Shown here piece after piece: positions 49,023 through 61,943 of a DNA stretch of 64,000 nt (positions within the stretch are counted from its first letter, which is position 1; every line of letters starts with the position of its first letter). The notes beneath the pieces are model-generated. The model was not told the DNA's origin, did no database searches, and saw nothing but the letters and a program-made list of their open reading frames with translations. A program made the position numbers and the translations under genes. Source of the stretch: Plecoglossus altivelis (lineage: Eukaryota; Chordata; Actinopteri; Osmeriformes; Plecoglossidae); NCBI GenBank assembly GCA_036571765.1, contig BROE01000016.1, positions 12,593,838 to 12,657,837 of the forward strand. Reading direction: 5' to 3'.

Positions 49023-50640
49023 TGAGCATGCTCAGTAACCAGCCTGAAGCACCCCCAAGGTGAGATGAAACCACACCCCTCTCTTTGCTCAAAACACACA
49101 CACTTTGACCCTCAGACACACACAAACACACATGCACATACTGTACATACACAAGCTTGGTGTAATATTATGTTAGGGTCAGATCCTAGTCATGGCTTAG
49201 TAATATAACTCCAGTGGTATGCCACAGTATGGTGTCTGGTGTGTGCGTGTGCGCGTGTGTGTGCGTGCGTGTGTGTGTGAGAGAGAGAGTTTGTGAGGGT
49301 GTGTGTCCATGTCTGGTGCACTAAGGCTGGAGAGGGTCTGTTCTTAGTCACCTTGTTAAGAGGGAGGAACCAGAGATGAGATACAGGCTATTTCTGTCTC
49401 CCAGCTCCCAAGTGTGTGATGTGTCTGAGATTCAGTCAGCAGCAGACCCCCACTAGCAGGGTGGGGGGCTTTGCTGCGGTCCTGAATGGGCCATATTTGG
49501 CTGGTAGGGGCTGAGGCTGGGCTGGGCTGGCATGCAGGGACCAGGGAGGTCTCCAGGCTGGAATGTACCAGTAAGAGTGAGCTCAGCGTCAGTACAACTG
49601 TATGGATAGATTCTGTGTGGGCGGGGGTTGATCTGATGGTTGTAGATTGACACAGAGGCTGTTGTGCAGTCTTTCCCTAAGGTTCAGATTCTCAATTTGA
49701 CCTGATCTAAAGTGGCAAACTAACAAGGCTAACAGTGCGGTCTCTCGCTCAAGGGATTGATTGTAACCCTCTTCATCATATCTTGACAGTTTGATGTAAC
49801 TCAATTGGATTGGCTTTGACCACCCCCCTTCCTGTCCCCCTCCCTGCCCCCTCTCGTACCCTTACACCCACTCCTGCACCCAATGTCCCTCCTTCACACC
49901 CTTTCTCTGTCCCCCTCTACTCTCCTGTCCCCACTATGACGCCTTTTCCCCTCCCCTCCTGCAGGCAGGTTTGTGAAGACCAGGAGGACGATGGGGGGAA
50001 CATGGCGTTGCTCACGTTCACATAGCTCATGGTGTTGAAGCAACTCTTCCCTGACCTTCCTTTGACCTCCGTACGGACCGTCCTGGCCCTCGCCTGACCC
50101 GAGACGACCCACACAGGCCCAGGCTTCTGGCCGTGCCCTCTCTGGAGCGCTGAGCCCCTCCCTGGACCCCCTCCGACAGGCCTGATACGATCCACAGTCC
50201 AACAACCCCCCTCACGAATGGACCAAACCCACCAATCAGCCGATAGCTTACTGACTGCTGCCCTTCCTTCGACTTTCTGCATCCTGCATCTGTACAGGAT
50301 TACCTGTAAAAAGACCCGATGGTTTCCTCTTAAAGCATGTTTTATGGACTGAAGAATATCAAGACTTATTCATGATTCACTAAGAAATGATCTATAGATT
50401 ATTATATTTCCATATCACATTGATCATGTTGTTTTTTTGTGTTGTGGTGAGACACGGACCGGTCCTGCCTGATATCCACTGGCCCCTCTGACCCGTTGTT
50501 CCAGTTCCAGTTAGGTGTTGATTCTGTTTCTCAGTTGTGGTTTATTCTCTCCTTGTTATGTATCATGATTTTTTAACTTAACTTATTCTCAAATGTATAT
50601 CTGCACTTTTTGAAATAAAGTATTATAAATGTCCGCTCCC
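49023..50640 (+). other. rab4a: rab4a 3' UTR, possibly with a 3' UTR intron
   Basis: No other gene is seen between the rab4a stop and AATAAA at 50614-50619. A donor-like AAG/GTGAGA at about 49,059 (about 38 bp past the stop) and an acceptor-like CTCCTGCAG at about 49,965 could remove a 3' UTR intron. The splice is speculative; unspliced, the UTR would be about 1.6 kb. Confidence 0.45.
50614..50619 (+). terminator. rab4a: Polyadenylation signal of rab4a (AATAAA)
   Basis: AATAAA followed by AT-rich and GT-containing DNA. It is about 110 bp from the oppositely oriented signal of ccsap, so the two transcripts end tail to tail. Confidence 0.65.
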
Positions 50641-50728
50641 ATATTGCAAATGGTGACCAGCGGATGTTTAGTTTCAACAGAGATGAATATAAGTTATGAA
50701 AGGACACGTAGAATAGTAGAATAAGTGG

Positions 50729-50734
50729 TTTATT
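50729..50734 (-). terminator. ccsap: Polyadenylation signal of ccsap (AATAAA)
   Basis: AATAAA on the minus strand about 1.2 kb past the ccsap stop. The DNA between (50,735-51,953) is AT-rich, without exons, and fits a long 3' UTR. Confidence 0.6.
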
Positions 50735-51953
50735 CAAAGCCATCACAAAACCCACTCTAAAACCCTTTTGTTTCTCAACTATGATGACAATCAAATGTGT
50801 AAAAATGTTGACATTTAAATGTGTGTACAAAATAACACCTAACACCAAAATAGCAGTGACACTAATATTTCCAAGTTAATTATGATATATCTGGCAACTT
50901 AATGGTGAGTCTTTAGTCAAAACATACATAGTTGTCATTTATGTAAAAATCTGAGCAACGAGCCATTACACTGACACAGCAAAGTAATGAGAAATCCTAA
51001 CCACTTCCTACATCTGAAGGAATTATTATTGCATCTCATGTTAGGTTAGATGGCGCTGCTGGTGGACTGAATAAACTTGAGGCATCTGTACAGGACATTG
51101 TAATATTGCACACATTTTCTACAATGGCTTAACATCCATTTTCACATTACTGCACCTAGCTGCGTGTCTCGACATAAATATGTGCTTGTTTGAAAATAAT
51201 AATACTGGAAAATGATAGCAATACCCACATAAAACAACGAGTTACACTAAACACAGTCAAGTAAACAGACCTTGAGGATAATTCAATATCATTCTAAACC
51301 CTTTCACTGTGTAAGTTTCCCAAAAGGAAAGTGCAATTGTGGTCACCTTTGGAAGAAGATTTGGTCTTGAGAGCAGACGTACATAGACATTCTCTTGTGA
51401 ACAGCCATATTTTTCCACATTTGTTTCACTATCTTGGTGCTGACGAAAAGCCGTTTAGTTAAGATTGCGTATGTGTACATGACAATAATGTGAAGCAAGA
51501 AAGATATCCTAGTAACCTACTGTGCATGATTTCAACTAAATGTGGCATGTCTTCTCTCTAATGTGAAATCATTCCAGTGATCTAGAAGCAATAAGAATAG
51601 TGTGTTTAACCACTATTGTGTTCAATGCAGTTGTACTATTAATCCTGGAAAATTATCTTGAGAGTGTCCTAAGAGGATGACCTTGTCCACCACAGAGTAT
51701 CTATTTCTCCTCTGGATCCTCCTCAGTCTAGACTCTCCTTCATCCCTCATGCTCTTTCACATCTCCCAATTGCCAGATGGCCAACAGACGTGATGAACCT
51801 TTCCCTCCAATGGGTTCTGAGAAGGAGTCAAGGTAGGAGAACCACAGGAATCCAGGGAAGACTTTGATGATTCAACCTCTGTCATCTCGCAGGGGTTTGT
51901 GATCAATCCCAGGAAGTGTGCACGTTTGCGTGTGTGCATTTGCGTGTCTGTGG

Positions 51954-53013
51954 CTATTGAGACCTGGTGGAGAAGCAGCGCATGTACTCCGTTACCCAGG
52001 GATTATAATCTGTTGTCGTTCGGCCCTTAGCAGTTTTTTCAAGGTCAGCTGACTGCGCTCTCCGTCTGTCTGCCTGCTGTGACTGCATCTGCCTCTCCAC
52101 TTCCCGCCTGGTCTTGGCCCGCAATGCCGACTCGTGAATCTGAGCACAAAAACACACATACAGATGGCTTGTCTAAAATGGCTAGTGATGAATACTACAG
52201 CCAAACCAGTAATTGCAGAGTAACAGACTATAATTACTCTGAGTTGATGATTGACTTACCTCCTTGGTAGATGCTGATGTACGCACATTATGGGTTTTCT
52301 TGCCGGCCACTTCGGTAGGTTTCTCCCCCCAACCGTACAGGGCAAACGGGTGCGTGTTCTCTTTATTGGGCTCTTTCAGTCGCCTTAGTGGACCTCGAAG
52401 CTTGGGGGGTTTCTTTGAGTGTTTGACTTTGGGCTGTTCTGGTGGCTTCTCCTCAGGGAGTTGGGGCCCATCTGGAGCTCTACCTGTCCTCTCCTCCTCT
52501 GTTTCCTCAACCTTCCTGCTGTCCCCAGCCTGGCCATCTGGAAAGAAGTGAACTTTTACCATGCCATTCAATAAAATAACAGCACTTAGTATGTTTGCAT
52601 GTTAAAAAATACTTTTATAATAAACAGTGCCTTTATACCATACCATATATAGATGGTGCGGTCTCTAGCGGAACATTCTCTGTCTGCGGATGCGGCGCTG
52701 CCTCTGATGCAGGAATATTCTGTTCCGATGGTTCTTGAATCTCCCGGTGTTCTGATGCCTTTCGGTCACAGCCTGATAAGGACTGGTCTCTCACGACTAG
52801 AGGTTCAACTTTGTTTCTGTTCGGAGGAAAGGGGCTGCCACTGGATTCCGAGTCGCTGTCCCCTTCGTTCCAGAAAAACGGATTGTGCGAGTGTTCCAGA
52901 AGTCTCCTCCCCAATCTGTACTTCAACATCTCTTCGTAACACTTGGAATAGGTTTCCCATTTGGGGTCCTTGAATTTCTTCATGTATTCCGATCGGACCT
53001 TTTTTGTAATCAT
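51954..53013 (-). CDS. ccsap: Centriole, cilia and spindle-associated protein
   Basis: Three coding exons: 52644-53013, 52260-52537, 51954-52139, joining to 277 residues (human about 270). CCSAP binds polyglutamylated microtubules at centrioles, cilia and spindles. The conserved N-terminus has SEYMKKFKDPKW and YRLGRRLLEHSH, as in human. The middle is Ser/Glu/Pro-rich and poorly conserved, with a conserved ENTHPFALYGWGEK island in exon 2. The C-terminal part is a short Arg/Gln-rich helix, ending in the family signature WVTEYMRCFS. Its position between rab4a and acta1 on the minus strand is the same as in human 1q42.13. The assignment rests on both ends plus synteny. Confidence 0.92.
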
Positions 53014-54229
53014 TGTTTATCTAACAAAATAGAGAAATCAAACTTGTTTAAAAAGGTCTTCACCATAATAACAGATCTGTTCCTGCAACTCTGCGGTACG
53101 TGAATACACGCCCCGCCAGTCATTTAAACCAAAACATACGTCTGCAAGGGGCAGTCTTACGCTGAATTGAAACCAATAGCTGAGCAGAAGTGGAGCTAAC
53201 TGCGTAGTCCCCCCCCTCCCCCATATCCCCGCCCGTTTAACACATCCTTATGATGTAATCTGCGTAGAAGACGTTCTGCAAACGATTATACGTTGGTGGC
53301 CTCTCTCAAGACATGTATATTTAGGGAACTAATCATCAATCATTCAAAGGGTTTGTTGTAATGTAGTAAGCCTTGCCGGTTGCGTATAAGCCTGTGCACT
53401 GACACAAGAAATCAAATTACCGTGCTCTATCGTAATGATTTTGGATTTAGAGTATAGTAGCTACTAACTAATACTACTTCACCTTTTGTAAATCACTGTT
53501 AATTGCATGCTAAATCACTACTGAAACATATGCATTGACGCAGAAGAAACGATCATGCATTGTGTAGCAGGCTTTTCTAAACGAACTACGTTTATTCTCG
53601 TCGACATCGAATACTGTCTAATAGCGAAGTACCGATAGTTTAAACATTCTAATTTGGTATACTTACAGGGTAGAATTTCACAGACGCGAAACAGAACAGA
53701 TGGCGTCTTGTGCGCTGTAATAGGCTGGCTGCGTATTTGACTCCGCCCCGAGCTGAGCTGTATTTAAAAAGCCCCTTCCCCCTCAACAGGTGGATGTTTA
53801 GAGAGAAAAGATAATGCTGGATGGTCACACCGGCATCCACTACTAATACCAAGTCGACTATTCGACCCAGTTGATCTTCATAGTTTCATACATCAGGACT
53901 TGACACAAGACCTTATCGTTCATCTCCGCTTCTAATTATGTTCTATTATTTCCATAAAAAGGGATACACGGGTATACGTGGATGTGCGGTGCTTAAACGA
54001 CATTGGTATACTTGGGTTGGAACTTGGGATCATGTGTCAAATTTGTAGAGCTTGAGAGTCCCAAGTCAAGCAGCCAACAAGGCGCATTCCAGGGAAGTCA
54101 AGCTCCGGGGTCTCGGTCCTCTCTCACAAACGACTCACTCGACTGATTCGAGACCTTACCTTGTGATCTCAAATCATCTTCAATCATAAAAACTGACAAT
54201 ACCACTGTAAAAAATACCAAATAATGGAC
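53014..54229. other. Intergenic region between ccsap and acta1 3' end
   Basis: Contains the ccsap promoter side and no recognisable coding exon. A plus-strand TATTTAAAAAG element at about 53,761-53,771 follows a GC-rich stretch and could be a TATA box for an unannotated transcript, but nothing coding follows it. Confidence 0.5.
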
Positions 54230-54235
54230 TTTAAT
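54230..54235 (-). terminator. acta1: Candidate polyadenylation signal of acta1 (ATTAAA)
   Basis: ATTAAA on the minus strand about 230 bp past the acta1 stop, giving a 3' UTR of ordinary length for a muscle actin. Confidence 0.5.
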
Positions 54236-54465
54236 AAATTAAAATTTATATACATATACATTCACATGTTAGAAAACATGGCATGTCTTGTTCTTCTTTG
54301 GTTGTATTGGTTCACAGTTGCAGCATTTCCGCCGTGTAACTGAGGCGTTTGAAAATAATGTGCCTAAACTGTCCATGCGACAACAACGTGTCGCTGTTTC
54401 TCTGCTTGCGCCCGGATGAGCAGACGCAGATGGGGATGCAGATGAGGAAGAGGAGGGTTGCGTGT

Positions 54466-56131
<1,666 letters not shown>

Positions 56132-56741
56132 CTTGAGTACTGAATGGGCAACGAAATGAATACGTCAAATATCATGTTGATAGGGCTCACGCGTAACGGA
56201 ACTTTCTCAAACACGATAACGCACGCTTCTGAGCAACACAATTACGATTTCATAAACATCGATGAAATCTGTGGCTCGATAAAACGGTAACAGTAAATTA
56301 AGAGAGAGAGAAATGTATGTACTATAACTTTGTGCACTGACTGGACTCAGTCAGATCACCCTTTCAAGGTTGCAAAATTAGATTACAAAGTAACTATTCA
56401 CAATAATAATATTCAATACTCAATTTTTGTTTTGCCTTGGTGATATCCTTCTTCAATAGGTATAAACACAAACTCAAGATGCCACGGCTGTCACAAATGA
56501 ATTATGCGTCAGGTGGGCTGCCTATCGATGTAGATCTAACATTTACTATTTGTGTAAATTAATCTCAATCTCATATCCTTTACGTTCTTAGTCCATATGA
56601 ACACTATTATTCTGCCATGTTGCCTATTAATCCTTCAGGTGACAAGATGACACCATTATCCGTGACCAAGTGTCAACAAAACAATCCGGTGATCGGTGGC
56701 TCCACTCCAGTCATGCTGTCTAGATCTTGTCCAGGTCTTAC

Positions 56742-56805
56742 CTTGGTGGTGGTCTGTCTCAGAGGAAGCTCAGAGTGCCAAACGCTAATGCTGCTGGATC
56801 CAGCT
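56742..56805 (-). other. acta1: Non-coding first exon of acta1 (5' UTR)
   Basis: A strong donor (AAG/GTAAGA) on the minus strand at 56742 and an acceptor just upstream of the start codon (CCCATTCAG, about 56,140) define a 5' UTR intron of about 600 bp, as in other vertebrate muscle actin genes. The 5' end is estimated from the TATA box at 56832-56838. Confidence 0.6.
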
Positions 56806-56831
56806 ACAGCAGCACCTTCACCCCTCAACCC

Positions 56832-56992
56832 TTATATACTCACCTCCTCACCCACCATTCAGAATGTCGATGGATTCCGTTGGAATTCTTCCCAGTCGTC
56901 ATCCATATTAGGTTCTTGGAGGGCACGGAAGGGAACTCCGTAGGCAGGGTGAGCGGCTCTCAGTTCTGAGTGAGAGCGCACTCCATATATGG
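56832..56992 (-). promoter_or_regulatory. acta1: acta1 core promoter: TATA box and two CArG boxes
   Basis: On the minus strand TATATAA lies at 56832-56838. Perfect CC(A/T)6GG serum response factor sites occur about 70 and 150 bp upstream: CCATATTAGG at 56903-56912 (the classic c-fos type core) and the palindromic CCATATATGG at 56983-56992. A weak third copy (CCTATTTGTG, two mismatches) is at 57100-57109. SRF/MRTF control by paired CArG boxes is well established for muscle actin genes. Confidence 0.85.
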
Positions 56993-57918
56993 AACTGTCG
57001 CTCCGGCTCCGGGCTGCTGTGCCAGGCCCGTACATGGAGACCCCGAGATCGTTTGGCACTATCCTGTCCTACAAGCAGGATCATCGTCCCTAAACAGAGC
57101 ACAAATAGGCCACTACGAGTCTGGCGCCCAATGGATAAACCGCTCGAGGAAAACACATTTTCCGCATAGCTTTAGTAATCGTCCATGAGGTAATTAGTTA
57201 TTCACACATGGTATTTTAAAGCATGGTAGCATCCCCTTTGAAGTCAAAATGTAATTGGTAATGGCGTTCCTCATCTGAAAAGCTGACAGCTCTTCCAAAT
57301 TAAATATTATGGGGTAATAGCCGGAAAAGGTTTTGTGACTTGAGAAAATATGCTACGGATTAAGGCTTTGTAACCAATTTTAATTGTTGTTCAGAGTTTG
57401 TGGTACCTAAGGCCTGTGGAAGGATCCTAATTCAGTTGCCGATGAGGTATATGACGGTTGAACCCTCACTCATGAAACGAAAATCCAGCATCCGATGTGA
57501 TAGTACGACCTCAAAGTGTATTCATACATTATAGCACAAGAGGAACTGTTTCATAACCAGACCATGCCGTGTGGTACAAAATAAAGACTTTTTATGGATC
57601 ATGACGCATTGGCCATTTTCACCGCATCTCTTTGAAGACGTGATCAGGGATGGAATCCTTAGTCTGTTTTAAAGGAGAGTCTCATACTGTTTCTTCTCTG
57701 GTGTCTGGTCACTTATTTGCCTTGGCCTTAATCACCTAAGCCTACAATGATCTCCTCATAGCTGTCTTTGAAATAAGGGTCAAGTCCACCCCCTGCTGGC
57801 GTGTTTGAGGCATTGACCGGTGGGCTTTCTGTTGACAATTCGTGATAATTTGTTCGACAATAACAAAACGGGATGACATTACATACACACACCACTTCGT
57901 TTTGTGTTTGGAAATAGG
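56993..57918. other. Short interval between acta1 promoter and abcb10 3' end
   Basis: Upstream acta1 regulatory DNA without exons. In human, NUP133 lies between ACTA1 and ABCB10; no trace of it is seen here. Confidence 0.6.
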
Positions 57919-57924
57919 TTTATT
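57919..57924 (-). terminator. abcb10: Candidate polyadenylation signal of abcb10 (AATAAA)
   Basis: AATAAA on the minus strand about 1.5 kb past the abcb10 stop. The DNA between (57,925-59,393) is AT-rich and has no exons, fitting a long 3' UTR. Confidence 0.5.
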
Positions 57925-59393
57925 TTTTCCTAACAGCTAATAATTGAACACAAAGAAATCATTAAAATATCTTATATGAATACAATATTAACATCATAAT
58001 AAAGCTACAATGAGCTTTCTGTATAGAAAATCTGTATATAGGTCTCCTGAAACATTCATACACAAACCTGCACACATACATGATTAGGGTCTCAATAGTG
58101 ATATGCCTATGGATGGTGAACTCTGTTTAAACTTGATCCTGTAGAAAATACTCATGTTTCAGTGTACAAATCCAGTTATTGCCTCTGTTGCTCAAGAATG
58201 AGTATTGAGGCATGAATGTTACATGACCTTAAGAATCATGACACCTTGGTGGTTTCTTGTTAAAGGTCACAGCACAGGGAACAGACAATGGCCTGTTCTG
58301 CTACAGTACAATATAGTCACAGACATCCCTGCAGGTAAAATGATACGCCACCATTGTAATCCAAAGTACAGATGGTGTACTGCTCAACAACAAATCAGGT
58401 GAAACACAATGAATTACGGTTAAATGTGGTATAAAGCAACAACACTCCTCCACCACAGCTGACCTGACTAACTGATGAATACACACAAGCTGCATATTTC
58501 ATATCAAAACATACAAGTCAAATCATCCAGCAGAAATGAGACAAAAAAATCCCACAGAAAACACAACAGCTTGATTAATGATTTGGAATTGCAGCCTTCA
58601 CAAAACCAACATACTGTACCAGTCCAGTCAAAGATACTGAAATTCGCAGCGGTCTGGTCATGATGATGACATACAATGAGTGAAGCACATTGACTCATCA
58701 TATCACAGTTGACCTAAGACTAACCCTGTCAACAATACCCGTCACAAAAAAACAACAATCCTGCAAGAAATCTGGCTATTATCAGTGATACCATATCAGT
58801 ACTCTGCGTTAACAAGCGTCAGTCAGTGACCCGAATAAAGGCCTGATGTACATTATAAACACACTGTCATACTTGATATTACATGTAGAAGGTTGTCAAC
58901 TTTGACTAAGCACATGGTGTGGAATTTTGCTTTTGGGTGCATCGCTGTTCATTTGACATGAGACACAGAACCACAGTGAGAGAAAAACGTGTGTGAGTTG
59001 GCAAGCATGGACACATGACACTAGATGACTTCCATGTCGCATCCTAGAAGAGTATTGGCTTCAAGTTGACACATTTTCAACTGGTATATACACGTATATA
59101 AATAAATATACTTTGCAGTCATGTCCATTTATATGCCATCTAGACTGTTATTTGGTTAAAAAGGCAACTATTGATTATAGATGCTCTGTTACACAAGCTT
59201 TTACTCTTGTCCCCATGTGCATCTCTATTTCAGTGTTCCTGTTCCTCCTCCTCCTCTCCTTCCCTGCCTACCAGAAAGGCCTGTTTCTCCAGTTCTCCCA
59301 ACCTCTACATTTCTTCTTTCCTCCGATAAAAGCTTGTTTTTTCTCTCCCCTTTCCATCCCCCCATCCTTCCCCTCTCTTGCTCCCTTCCTCTC

Positions 59394-61909
59394 TCAGAGC
59401 AGAGCCTGTTTCTGTCCCTCCTGCAGAAAGGCCTGCTTTTCCATCAGTTTGCGGAATAGCCCCTGTCGGTTGCCTAGCAGCGTGGCGTGCTGACCGCATT
59501 CCACCACACGTCTTTGGTCCAGCACAGCCACGGCGTCAGCGTTCTGGATGGTGGAGAGACGGTGGGCAATGATCAGCACCGTCCGGCCCTCCATCAGACG
59601 CTCTAGCGCATCCTGGACCAGGAACTCGTTCTCTGCATCCAGTGCACTGGGTGAGGAGGGTGGGGGAGGAGGACACAGGTGAAGATATACTTTGGCTCAC
59701 ATGATCAAGAGCCGGTCATTACCAGGCAGTTTGTATTTATGTGTTCACCATAGCGTGTTCCTTACCTCGTAGCTTCATCAAGTAAAAGGATCTTGGGGTT
59801 CTGAGGATAAGAAATTAAAATAAAACCAGAAATGAACGTTGGCGGGCTGAAAGCAAACGAGCATACTGCAGACAGTGTTGTGAGAAGCAGTTACCTTGAG
59901 CAGAGCCCTGGCTATGGCTATCCTCTGTTTCTGACCACCTACAAGTACCGACAAGAATAAGATATTTTATTAAAGAGTGTATCTGCTGCTCTAACCCATA
60001 CATTAGTGAGAAGGTATGTTTCAGAATTATTGACAGTGTATACGAGTGTTTTGCACAAGACTTTGTCATTGGTCATAATTGTGTGGGTTGGGCTAACTTG
60101 ACCCAGGCCTGGTGTAATGTACTTGTACTTACCTGATAGCAGCACACCCTTCTCTCCTACCACAGTGTCAAAACCCTTTGGGAAAGATTGTACAAAGTCA
60201 TAGGCGTTGGCTATGCGAGCAGCTTGATGTATTTCCTGGGCTGTCACAGTGCTGGAGTCGATTGCTCCGTAGGCAATGTTCTCCGCAATAGAGCAGGAAA
60301 ACAGCACTGGCTCCTATAGGGAAAAGAGAAAGGAGAAAACTGAAAGATAATCCAGAGGTGGAAGGAGGAGATGGGGGTTGGGGAAATCAGAGAAGTAGTG
60401 AGAGACTTCATGATATTCTGAAGATGAGAAGAGTTTATAGAGAAGCAGAGAAAGGGAGACTAAGAGGCACTGATATACTACAAAAGCAAAACAGCAAGGT
60501 TCCAATTTCTATGTTTACCTGACTGACTGTTCCAATGTGATTCCTCAGCCAATAAGGATTGAGATCCCGTACATCCTGCCCATCAATAGTGATCACACCT
60601 AAAATAGAAGAATGTGCCAGTCTTACTGAGGCTGAAATGAGAAATTAGACTCATTCTTTCACTTCTACATATGATTTCCATCCTTCTCATCCTCCATGCC
60701 ACACCCCCCCCCCTCCCTGACGCCTACCTGAGTCAGGGTCATAAAGGCGCAGCAGCAGGGAGACCAGGGTGGACTTCCCCGAGCCACTGGGGCCCACCAC
60801 AGCCATGACTGAGCCCGCTGGCACAGACAGGGTCAGGTCCTGGAAGATGGGCGCGTCCTTACGGGTTGGGTACGAGAAGGTCACGTTCTGGAACTCCAGC
60901 TGGCCTCTTAGCTGCTCTGGGGTCAAGATCAGCCCCTCTGCAGGCGGAGAGGAATAACACCCTTGCGATGACATAAGCGTTCATACAACTAGAGGTGTCT
61001 CTGTATGCTTGTGTGTGTGTGTGTGCTCACCGTTTAGGGGAAACTCTGGCTTCCTGTCCAGTAGTTCCCACAGCCGTGCCCCCGCTCCGAATCCCTTCAT
61101 CATCTCCGAGTAGAACGAACTCATGCCTGCCCAAACAGTCACAGATGCACGCCAACTAAGATCTGAGCCAGAGCTAATAGGTTTACCATAGAAAGCAGGC
61201 CTGACGCACTCAGCGTAGAGCAGAGTGCTGTGTGTGCTGTCCTGTGGGCTTTCTACCTGCGATACTGATGCCTACCCAGAAGGCATACATGAGAAAGGAG
61301 GACAGCTCTCCCACAGTCATGTGTTCATTGGCCATCAAAAGGCCTCCCTTGTACAGTACCGACAGGATGATGATGTTCCCACTTAACCCCGTCTGGTGAG
61401 ATGCATACGAACACAAAGGAAGAGCAGAAAGCAGAAGAGCAGAACTGACAAGCCGTCGCACAATCATGTGGTTCCACGTCTTTCGTCAGAGTTAAGTGAA
61501 CAGGGCAAATTTTCGGAGTAAGTATGTCATTATTCTGTTTCTGTTTCTCGATCGATCTAATTTGCTAAGTATAGAAATGAGGGCTATCGATTCCGAAAGC
61601 ATTTTCCATTGGCACAATCTTCCAACTGTATCTATGTGGGGTTTCGGTCAACAGACCCACAGTTTGGAACCACCAAATACTCACCACTCCAAAGAACCCT
61701 GCTCTCAAGACAGCCTCTTTCTTGGCCAACTGGAAAACATAGTCAGCCTTTTCCTTGTACTTCTCCACCTCTGTCAGCTCCTTTCCGAACGCACGCACCG
61801 TTCGCAGGTTACTGATGCGTTCCTCAGCCAGCTAGGACAAAGAAAACACAGCGCATGGAAGATTAACCCCATCGTTCCAGTCATTAGGAGAAGGCACAAA
61901 GGTGGAGGG

Positions 61910-61943
<34 letters not shown>

